From the NCBI RefSeq assembly GCF_002939385.1, contig NZ_MULI01000006.1:1-64000 (forward strand): 64,000 nucleotides of DNA, given 5' to 3'. This stretch comes from Streptomyces sp. MH60. Lineage in GTDB: Bacteria > Actinomycetota > Actinomycetes > Streptomycetales > Streptomycetaceae. A model generated the notes under the pieces. The model was not told the origin of the DNA, did not search any database, and saw only the letters and a list, made by a program, of their open reading frames with translations. Below are positions 8,727 to 15,538 of this stretch, piece after piece. Made by a program: the position numbers and the translations under genes. Position 1 is the stretch's first letter, and the number at the start of each line of letters is the position of its first letter.

Positions 8727-9416
8727 ATGGCTGCGGCTCAGGGACGACTGTCGGACGGCGCTGGCGGAATGGACGACGCGAAGGGGACCGAGGAAGAGGC
8801 CCGGCACAAGGGGAGTCACAACGGGAGTACGGCGCCGCCGGCCTTCACGGCCGCCGTGGAGGCGCTGCGCGCCGCGCGGCTGCGGCCGCAGATCGAGGTG
8901 GAGGCGACCCGCGCACCGCAGCGGCTCGCCCCGCACGCCTACGCGCTGGAGGCCGCGGTCGTCGACGGCGACGAGGACCTGGCGGACGGGCGGCTGGTGC
9001 TGCTGCACGACCCGGCCGGACACGACGCCTGGCAGGGGACCTTCCGCCTGGTGACGCTGGTCCGGGCCGAGCTGGAACCGGAGATGGCGGCGGATCCGCT
9101 GCTGCCGGACGTGTGCTGGTCCTGGCTGACCGGTGCGCTCCAGGCGCGCGGGCTGGCGTACGGCGAGCCCAGCGGCACCGTCACGCGTGCGAGTTCGCAC
9201 TACTTCGGAGGGCTCTCGGCGCGCCCGTCCGCCTCGCAGATCGAGATCCGGGCGTCCTGGACGCCGCGCGAGGGTCTGGGCGGCGTCCCGGACACCGCGG
9301 CGCACCTGACCTCGTGGTGCGATCTGTTGGCCCAGGTCGCGGGCCTGCCGCCGGCGGCGCCCGGCGACGCCTCGATCGTGACGCTGCCGCAGCGGCGCGG
9401 CCCGCAGTCGCGCTGA
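8727..9416 (+). CDS. DUF3000 family protein
   Basis: 229 residues of an actinobacterial family of unknown function that habitually sits between hemE and RNase D. Recognisable core: LRPQIEVEATRAPQRLAPHAYALEAAVV (broken here by position: residues about 55-80) and a C-terminal segment SASQIEIRASWTP and LTSWCDLLAQVAGLPP. The first 40 residues are charged and low in complexity. The ATG at 8727 has little ribosome-site signal; the in-frame ATG at 8769 with GGCGG before it is an alternative. No catalytic motif is visible and no function is assigned. Confidence 0.8.
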   Translation: MAAAQGRLSDGAGGMDDAKGTEEEARHKGSHNGSTAPPAFTAAVEALRAARLRPQIEVEATRAPQRLAPHAYALEAAVVDGDEDLADGRLVLLHDPAGHDAWQGTFRLVTLVRAELEPEMAADPLLPDVCWSWLTGALQARGLAYGEPSGTVTRASSHYFGGLSARPSASQIEIRASWTPREGLGGVPDTAAHLTSWCDLLAQVAGLPPAAPGDASIVTLPQRRGPQSR

Positions 9417-9478
9417 CGCCGCCGACCGCCGTTCATCATTCCGGGCGAAGGGGCCCGCATGCCCGGAGCAGGTTCCGT

Positions 9479-9522
9479 CACTTTGTCGACACGGCCACTT
9501 TCGGGCTCGTATCGACAAAGTG
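9479..9522. promoter_or_regulatory. Inverted repeat, 11-base perfect arms
   Basis: CACTTTGTCGA (9479-9489) and its exact complement TCGACAAAGTG (9512-9522) flank a 22-base spacer, 62 bases after the DUF3000 stop and 187 before the response regulator start. The arms are AT-richer than the surroundings. It could be an operator pair or a weak terminator. Confidence 0.45.
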
Positions 9523-9708
9523 CGAAACCGTTCGATCTTCGAATGATCGACAGCGTGTCCGAATTGCTCGGATTGTTACTCACCAGATCGTGATCATTCT
9601 CTAAAGGCGGACGCGTTCGGTGCCGAAGACGACTGTGACCTTGAAAGCACGGTTCGTCCCGGCTTCACCCCCATGAGCCGGCCCCGTCCCCGCACCCCAG
9701 GAGGCCTG

Positions 9709-10371
9709 GTGTCCGTTCTCCTCGAGCAGCCTGCAAGCCTGGTCGCCTACCGCCCGAACAAGCCGACCGCCATGGTGGTCGTGGCCGATCAGCGCGTCCG
9801 TTCCACCGTCACCCGCCACCTGTGGGCGCTCGGTGTGCGCGACGTCATCGAGGCCTCGTCCGTCGCGGAGGCTCGTCCCCGCATCGGCAACCCCCGCGAC
9901 ATCTGCGTCGCCGAAGTCCACCTCCCCGACGGCTCCGGCCTGACCCTGCTGTCGGAGACCCGCGCCGCGGGCTGGCCCAACGGGCTGGCCCTGTCCGCCG
10001 CCGACGACATCGGCGCCGTCCGCAACGCCCTCGCCGGCGGCGTCAAGGGCTACGTCGTCACCGGCACCCGCACCAACGTCGGGCTCCCCACCCGGCCCGG
10101 CGCCGCCCCCATCGGCGCCGCCGCCGCCCGCCTGCACCGCCGCCCCCCGGGCGCCCCGAGCCACCCGGGCGGCTACCGCGAGCTGTCCGGCCGCGAGGTG
10201 GAGGTGCTGCGGCTGGTCGCGGAGGGCCAGTCGAACAAGGCGATCGGCGTCTCGATGGGCCTGTCCGCCCTGACCGTCAAGAGCCACCTGGCCCGCATCG
10301 CCCGCAAGCTCGGCACGGGCGACCGCGCCGGGATGGTCGCGGTGGCCCTGCGCACGGGCATCATCCACTGA
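9709..10371 (+). CDS. LuxR-type response regulator with a degenerate receiver domain
   Basis: 220 residues from the GTG at 9709, which follows AGGAGG by four bases. The receiver domain (about 20-130) keeps the fold (TAMVVVADQRVRSTV, HLPDGSG), but the phosphoacceptor aspartate is replaced by E69 (ICVAEVHLPDG) and only one acidic residue (D27) remains in the metal pocket. It is therefore probably not phosphorylated and may be locked in one state. The LuxR HTH is intact at about 155-215 (LSGREVEVLRLVAEGQSNKAIG, then LTVKSHLARIARKLG). No sensor kinase is adjacent. It acts as a DNA-binding regulator with unknown targets. Confidence 0.85.
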   Translation: MSVLLEQPASLVAYRPNKPTAMVVVADQRVRSTVTRHLWALGVRDVIEASSVAEARPRIGNPRDICVAEVHLPDGSGLTLLSETRAAGWPNGLALSAADDIGAVRNALAGGVKGYVVTGTRTNVGLPTRPGAAPIGAAAARLHRRPPGAPSHPGGYRELSGREVEVLRLVAEGQSNKAIGVSMGLSALTVKSHLARIARKLGTGDRAGMVAVALRTGIIH

Positions 10372-10487
10372 CACCCACCACCCCGCTCCCGACGCCCCGC
10401 CCGCTCCCCCACGCTCCCTGTTCCCCCTCCCCACCGACGCCCCGTGCAGCGGATCTTTCACCGACCTGACTGGTTTACGACCCCCCG

Positions 10488-10521
10488 GAGCCCGCCGACG
10501 GAACGTTCCGTCGGCGGGCTC
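10488..10521. terminator. Perfect 17-base-pair hairpin terminator
   Basis: GAGCCCGCCGACGGAAC is followed immediately by its exact complement, giving a 34-base palindrome between the response regulator and RNase D. There is no U-tract, which is normal for Streptomyces terminators. Confidence 0.75.
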
Positions 10522-10547
10522 GGTCGATCCACCGATACCCTTGACAG

Positions 10548-11834
10548 GTGACCGACGCCCACGAAACCGCAGCAGACCGTCCACTGCGAACCACCGGAGG
10601 CGCCCCTCCGGACGACGCCGGATCTTCTGCGAGTCAGGCGCCGATCCCCTTGCTCGAACCACGCGAGGGCATTCCGCCGGTGATCGCCGACGCGGACGCC
10701 CTCGCCGAGGTGACCGCCGCCTTCGCCGCCGGGAGCGGCCCCGTCGCCGTCGACGCCGAGCGCGCCTCCGGGTACCGCTACGGCCAGCGCGCGTACCTGG
10801 TGCAGCTGCGCCGCGCGGGGGCGGGCACGGCGCTGATCGACCCGGTGGCCTGTCCCGACCTCTCCGGTCTCGGCGCGGCGATCGCCGACGCGGAGTGGGT
10901 GCTGCACGCGGCCACCCAGGACCTGCCGTGCCTGCGGGAAATAGGGATGGTGCCCACCCGCATCTTCGACACCGAGCTGGCCGGGCGGCTCGCCGGGTTC
11001 CCGCGCGTGGGCCTGGGCGCGATGGTGGAGAACGTCCTGGGCTTCGTCCTGGAGAAGGGCCACTCGGCCGTCGACTGGTCGACGCGCCCGCTGCCCGAGC
11101 CCTGGCTGCGTTACGCCGCGCTCGACGTGGAGCTGCTGGTCGACCTGCGGGACGCCCTGGAGAAGGAGCTGGACCGCCAGGGCAAGCTGGAGTGGGCCCG
11201 CCAGGAGTTCCACGCGATCGCGTCGGCCCCGCCGCCCGAGCCGCGCAAGGACCCGTGGCGCCGTACGTCCGGCATGCACAAGGTGCGCCGGCGCCGTCAG
11301 CTCGCCGTGGTGCGGGAGCTGTGGCAGGCCCGGGACCGGATCGCGCAGCGCCGGGACGTCTCCCCCGGCAAGGTGCTCGGGGACGCGGCCATCGTCGAGG
11401 CCGCGCTCGCGCTGCCGCCCAACGCGCACGCGCTGGCCGCGCTGAACGGGTTCGGGCGGGTGAACCGCAGGCAGCTGGAGCAGTGGCAGGTGTCGGTCGA
11501 CCGGGCCCGGGCGCTGTCCGAGTCGCAGCTGCCGCAGCCCGGCCAGCCGGTGACCGGCCCTCCGCCGCCGCGGGCCTGGGCCGACAAGGACCCGGCCGCC
11601 GCGGCCCGGCTGACCGCGGCGCGCGCGGCGGTGACGGCGCTGGCCGAGCGCCTCGGCATGCCCCAGGAGAACCTGATCACGCCGGACACGGTGCGCCGGG
11701 TCTGCTGGGAACCGCCCGCGACGGTCGACGCCGAGTCGGTGGGCGCGGCCCTCACCGGACACGGGGCCCGGCCCTGGCAGGTGGAGCAGGTGACACCGGT
11801 ACTGGTGGCGGCGCTGAGCCAGGACGCGCCGTAG
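10548..11834 (+). CDS. rnd: Ribonuclease D-like 3'-5' exonuclease with HRDC domain
   Basis: 428 residues. DEDDy exonuclease domain at about 45-225: D69 and E71 in AVDAERASGYRYGQRAYLVQ (Exo I), ATQDLPCL (Exo II) and YAALDVELL (Exo III, with the tyrosine that defines DEDDy). An HRDC nucleic-acid-binding domain follows at about 255-330 (ELWQARDRIAQRRDVSPGKVL). It trims the 3' ends of structured RNAs such as tRNA precursors. GTG start at 10548, 27 bases after the hairpin; TTGACA sits directly upstream of the GTG. The stop codon lies inside the first copy of a 15-base tandem repeat. Confidence 0.9.
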   Translation: MTDAHETAADRPLRTTGGAPPDDAGSSASQAPIPLLEPREGIPPVIADADALAEVTAAFAAGSGPVAVDAERASGYRYGQRAYLVQLRRAGAGTALIDPVACPDLSGLGAAIADAEWVLHAATQDLPCLREIGMVPTRIFDTELAGRLAGFPRVGLGAMVENVLGFVLEKGHSAVDWSTRPLPEPWLRYAALDVELLVDLRDALEKELDRQGKLEWARQEFHAIASAPPPEPRKDPWRRTSGMHKVRRRRQLAVVRELWQARDRIAQRRDVSPGKVLGDAAIVEAALALPPNAHALAALNGFGRVNRRQLEQWQVSVDRARALSESQLPQPGQPVTGPPPPRAWADKDPAAAARLTAARAAVTALAERLGMPQENLITPDTVRRVCWEPPATVDAESVGAALTGHGARPWQVEQVTPVLVAALSQDAP

Positions 11835-11899
11835 CGGGACGCGCCGTAGCGGGACGCGTCGTAGCGGGACGCGTCGTAGCGGGACGCGTCGTAGCGGGA
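11822..11899. repeat. Tandem 15-base repeat, about five copies, at the RNase D stop codon
   Basis: Units of GTAGCGGGACGCGTC (first full copy GTAGCGGGACGCGCC at 11831-11845, then three identical copies at 11846-11890 and a diverged copy from 11891), preceded by a partial unit. The TAG stop at 11832-11834 is within unit one. A slippage-prone minisatellite whose copy number probably varies between strains. Confidence 0.85.
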
Positions 11900-12023
11900 G
11901 CGGCGGATTCCGGCCAAGGTCCCGGGGCCGCTCCCGGAGCGGGCGCCGCGTGATCGGTCCTCCGGTGGTGTGACGAGCGGTGTGACCTTCGCCGCTCCCG
12001 CCGGGGGGACTGGGCAGCTACGT

Positions 12024-12061
12024 TACTCATAAGTAGCATGGGGACTGAGCGCGCGCTCAGT
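12024..12061. promoter_or_regulatory. Two operator-like palindromes upstream of fadAB
   Basis: TACTCATAAGTA (12024-12035) is followed 8 bases later by an 18-base perfect palindrome ACTGAGCGCGCGCTCAGT (12044-12061). The second has the look of a TetR-family operator, the family that usually controls fatty-acid degradation in actinobacteria. The fadA start lies 48 bases downstream. Confidence 0.55.
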
Positions 12062-12109
12062 GCATGCGTGCCGCAGCAGTGCCATCCCGCACCCTGGAGG
12101 AGAGCCATC

Positions 12110-13327
12110 GTGCCTCGTACCGTCAGGGACGTCGTCTTCGTCGACGGCGTCCGCACCCCGTTCGGCAAGGCGGGCCCGAAGGGCATCTACCACGAGACCC
12201 GCGCCGACGACCTGGTCGTGAAGGCGATCCGGGAGCTGCTGCGCCGCAACCCCGGTCTCGACCCCAAGAAGATCGACGAGGTCGCCGTCGCCGCGACCAC
12301 GCAGATCGGTGACCAGGGCCTGACCATCGGCCGCACCGCCGGCATCCTGGCGGGCCTGCCCACCTCGGTCCCCGGCTACTCCATCGACCGCATGTGCGCG
12401 GGCGCCCTGACCGCCGTCACCACCGTGGCCGGCTCCGTCGCCTTCGGCGCGTACGACGTCGCCATCGCGGGCGGTGTGGAGCACATGGGCCGCCACCCGA
12501 TGGGCGAGGGCGTGGACCCGAACCCGCGGTTCGTCAGCGAGAAGCTGGTCGACGAGTCCGCCCTGTTCATGGGCATGACCGCGGAGAACCTGCACGACCG
12601 CTACCCGAGCATCACCAAGCAGCGCGCCGACGAGTACGCCGTGCGCTCGCAGGAGAAGGCCGCCAAGGCGTACGCCAACGGCCAGATCCAGGCCGACCTG
12701 GTGCCGATCTCGGTGCGCCGCACCAACGAGGAGGCCGGCGAGACGGGCTGGGGCCTGGTCACCGCCGACGAGCCGATGCGTCCGGGCACCACGCTGGAGA
12801 ACCTGGCGGGCCTGAAGACGCCGTTCCGCGTGCACGGCCGGGTCACCGCGGGCAACGCGGCCGGTCTGAACGACGGTGCGACCGCCTCCCTCATCGCGAG
12901 CGAGGACTTCGCCCGTGAGAACGGCCTGCCGGTCAAGATGCGCCTGGTCGCGTACTCCTTCGCGGGCGTCGAGCCGGAGGTCATGGGCTACGGCCCCATC
13001 CCGGCCACGGAGAAGGCCCTGGCCCAGGCCGGCCTGTCCATCGACGACATCGGCCTGTTCGAGATCAACGAGGCCTTCGCCGTCCAGGTGCTCGCCTTCC
13101 TGGAGCACTACGGCATCGCCGACGACGACGCGCGCGTCAACCAGTACGGCGGCGCCATCGCGTTCGGCCACCCGCTGGCCTCGTCGGGCGTCCGCCTGAT
13201 GACCCAGCTGGCCCGCCAGTTCGAGGAACAGCCGCACGTCCGCTACGGCCTGACCACCATGTGCGTCGGCTTCGGCATGGGCGCGACGGTCATCTGGGAG
13301 AACCCGCACTTCGAGGGGGACAAGTGA
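12110..13327 (+). CDS. fadA: Acetyl-CoA acyltransferase (3-ketoacyl-CoA thiolase)
   Basis: 405 residues. Cleaves 3-ketoacyl-CoA with CoA to acetyl-CoA and a shortened acyl-CoA, the last step of beta-oxidation. The nucleophile C96 is in SIDRMCAGALTAV, the catalytic histidine H354 in AFGHPLASSG and the second cysteine C385 in TTMCVGFGMG; FEINEAFAVQ is also present. The GTG at 12110 follows GGAGGAGAG. Its stop overlaps the fadB start (GTGA), so thiolase and the multifunctional subunit are made in step and likely form one complex. Probably controlled by the palindromes just upstream. Confidence 0.93.
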   Translation: MPRTVRDVVFVDGVRTPFGKAGPKGIYHETRADDLVVKAIRELLRRNPGLDPKKIDEVAVAATTQIGDQGLTIGRTAGILAGLPTSVPGYSIDRMCAGALTAVTTVAGSVAFGAYDVAIAGGVEHMGRHPMGEGVDPNPRFVSEKLVDESALFMGMTAENLHDRYPSITKQRADEYAVRSQEKAAKAYANGQIQADLVPISVRRTNEEAGETGWGLVTADEPMRPGTTLENLAGLKTPFRVHGRVTAGNAAGLNDGATASLIASEDFARENGLPVKMRLVAYSFAGVEPEVMGYGPIPATEKALAQAGLSIDDIGLFEINEAFAVQVLAFLEHYGIADDDARVNQYGGAIAFGHPLASSGVRLMTQLARQFEEQPHVRYGLTTMCVGFGMGATVIWENPHFEGDK

Positions 13328-15453
13328 GCACCACCGCAGAGCTGCTGAAGGGTGCGGCCGAGCTGTTCCCCGGCGAGGTCGTCACGCAGGCACACGTACG
13401 CCACTTCGACCTGCCCCTGGGCGCTGGGCGCTTCGCGCTCATCACCCTGGACAACGGCCACGACCACACCAAGCCGACCACGCTCGGCCCGCAGTCGCTG
13501 GCGAACATCGACGCCGCCCTCGACCAGGTCGAGAAGGAGGCCGCGGACGGCGACATCGTCGGCGTCGGCGTCACCGGCAAGCCGTTCATCTTCGCGGTCG
13601 GCGCCGACCTCAAGGGCGTCGAGCTGCTGAAGCGGCACGAGGACGCGCTGGCCATCGGCAAGGGCGGCCACGACGTCCTCAAGCGCCTGGCGAACCTGGC
13701 GGTGCCGTCCTTCGCGTACTACAACGGCGCGGCCATGGGCGGCGGCGTGGAGATCGGCCTGCACTGCACCTACCGCACGGTGTCGGCGGCCCTCCCGGCC
13801 TTCTCCCTCCCCGAGGTCTTCCTCGGCCTGGTCCCCGGCTGGGGCGGCTGCACGCTGCTGCCGAACCTGATCGGCGCCGACCGGGCCGTCTCGGTGATCA
13901 TCGAGAACAGCCTCAACCAGAACAAGCAGCTCAAGGGCAAGCAGGTCTACGAACTCGGCATCGCGGACGCGATCTTCGAGGGCGCGGACTTCCTGGAGCA
14001 GTCGCTGATCTGGACGGCGTCCGTCCTCAAGGGCGAACTCGCCGTCGAGCGTCCGGCGATCGACCGCGGCGAGGCCTGGGACCAGGCCGTCGCGCGGGGC
14101 CGGTTCCTCGCGGACTCCAAGGTGCACGGCGCGGCCCCGGCCGCCTACCGCGCCCTGGACATCATCGCCGCCGCCAAGAACGGCGACCTCCAGCAGGGCT
14201 ACGACGCCGAGGACCAGGCCCTCGCCGACCTCATCATGGGCGGCGAACTGCGCTCCGGCATCTACGCCTTCAACCTGGTCCAGAAGCGCGGCAAGCGCCC
14301 GGCGGGTGCGCCCGACAAGTCGCTGGCCCGCCCGGTCACCAAGGTGGGCGTCGTCGGCGCCGGCCTGATGGCCTCCCAGCTCGCGCTGCTCTTCCTGCGC
14401 CGCCTGGAGGTCCCGGTCGTCCTGACCGACATCGACCAGGAACGCGTCGACAAGGGTGTGGGCTACGTCCACGCCGAGATCGACAAGCTGCTCGGCAAGG
14501 GCCGTATCAACCAGGACAAGGCCAACCGCCTGAAGGCCCTGGTGACCGGCGTCCTGGACAAGGCCGAGGGCTTCGCGGACGCGGACTTCGTGATCGAGGC
14601 CGTCTTCGAGGAGATGGGCGTCAAGCAGAAGGTCTTCGCGGAGGTCGAGGCGGTCGCCCCGGCGCACGCGATCCTGGCCACGAACACCTCCTCCCTCTCC
14701 GTCTCGGAGATGGCGTCGAAGCTGAAGCACCCCGAGCGGGTCGTCGGCTTCCACTTCTTCAACCCGGTCGCGATCCTCCCGCTGCTGGAGATCGTGCGCG
14801 GCGAGCAGACCGACGAGGCCTCGCTGGCCACGGCGTTCGGCGTCGCCAAGAAGCTGAAGAAGACCGCGGTCCTGGTCAAGGACGCCCCGGCGTTCGTGGT
14901 CAACCGCATCCTGACCCGCTTCATGGGCGAGATCCAGAACGTCATCGACGAGGGCACCCCGGTGCCGGTGGCGGAGAAGGCGGTGGAGCCCCTCGGCCTG
15001 CCGATGTCCCCGCTGGTCCTCCTGGAGCTGGTCGGCCCCGCGATCGGCCTGCACGTCTCGGAGACCCTCAACCGGGCCTTCCCCGAGCGCTTCACGGTCT
15101 CCCCGAACCTGAAGGCGGTCGTCGAGGCGGGCAAGCGCGGCTTCTACGTCTACGACAGCGGGAAGCCCGAGCTGGACCCGGAGGTCGCCGCGCTCCTCAA
15201 GCAGGGCGACACCGTCCTCACGGAGGAGCAGGTGCGGGCGCGGGTACTCGACGCGGTGGCCCAGGAGATCGGCCTGATGCTCGACGAGGGCGTCGTCGCC
15301 GAGGCCCAGGACATCGACCTCTGCCTGATCACCGGCGCCGGCTGGCCCTTCCACCTGGGCGGCATCACGCCGTACCTGGACCGCGAGGGCGTCGCGCAGC
15401 GGGTGAACGGGAAGCGGTTCCTGGAGGCGGGGGTGGCGAGCGTGCCCGCGTAG
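13324..15453 (+). CDS. fadB: Fatty-acid oxidation complex alpha subunit (enoyl-CoA hydratase / 3-hydroxyacyl-CoA dehydrogenase)
   Basis: 709 residues. The N-terminal crotonase domain (about 15-310) has the oxyanion-hole segment YYNGAAMGGG, and both catalytic glutamates are present: E143 (GGGVEIGLH) and E164 (LPEVFLGLVPGWGG). The 3-hydroxyacyl-CoA dehydrogenase domain begins at 340 with the NAD-binding KVGVVGAGLMASQLAL, includes VIEAVFEEMGVK and GFHFFNPV, and ends with the C-terminal helical domains (LDEGVVAEAQDIDLCLITG). It hydrates enoyl-CoA and oxidises 3-hydroxyacyl-CoA before thiolysis by FadA. The GTG at 13324 overlaps the fadA stop by 4 bases. Confidence 0.95.
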   Translation: MSTTAELLKGAAELFPGEVVTQAHVRHFDLPLGAGRFALITLDNGHDHTKPTTLGPQSLANIDAALDQVEKEAADGDIVGVGVTGKPFIFAVGADLKGVELLKRHEDALAIGKGGHDVLKRLANLAVPSFAYYNGAAMGGGVEIGLHCTYRTVSAALPAFSLPEVFLGLVPGWGGCTLLPNLIGADRAVSVIIENSLNQNKQLKGKQVYELGIADAIFEGADFLEQSLIWTASVLKGELAVERPAIDRGEAWDQAVARGRFLADSKVHGAAPAAYRALDIIAAAKNGDLQQGYDAEDQALADLIMGGELRSGIYAFNLVQKRGKRPAGAPDKSLARPVTKVGVVGAGLMASQLALLFLRRLEVPVVLTDIDQERVDKGVGYVHAEIDKLLGKGRINQDKANRLKALVTGVLDKAEGFADADFVIEAVFEEMGVKQKVFAEVEAVAPAHAILATNTSSLSVSEMASKLKHPERVVGFHFFNPVAILPLLEIVRGEQTDEASLATAFGVAKKLKKTAVLVKDAPAFVVNRILTRFMGEIQNVIDEGTPVPVAEKAVEPLGLPMSPLVLLELVGPAIGLHVSETLNRAFPERFTVSPNLKAVVEAGKRGFYVYDSGKPELDPEVAALLKQGDTVLTEEQVRARVLDAVAQEIGLMLDEGVVAEAQDIDLCLITGAGWPFHLGGITPYLDREGVAQRVNGKRFLEAGVASVPA

Positions 15454-15467
15454 ACGGGTCCGTCGTC

Positions 15468-15531
15468 GAAGGGGCGCGAGGCGCCCGCGGATCGGCCGTG
15501 GCCGGTCTCGCGGGCACCCCGCGCCCCTTTC
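15468..15531. terminator. Bidirectional terminator hairpin between fadB and the glycosyltransferase locus
   Basis: GAAGGGGCGCGAGGCGCCCG and the complementary arm ending GCGCCCCTTTC form an imperfect stem of roughly 25-30 pairs between two convergent genes. The outer arms (GAA and TTC ends) suit termination in both directions. Confidence 0.75.
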
Positions 15532-15538
15532 GTCGGTT

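Noticed and set aside
11822..11899. Short regular repeats considered as a CRISPR array
   Set aside because: The units are directly tandem with no spacers and only 15 bases long; no cas genes are present.
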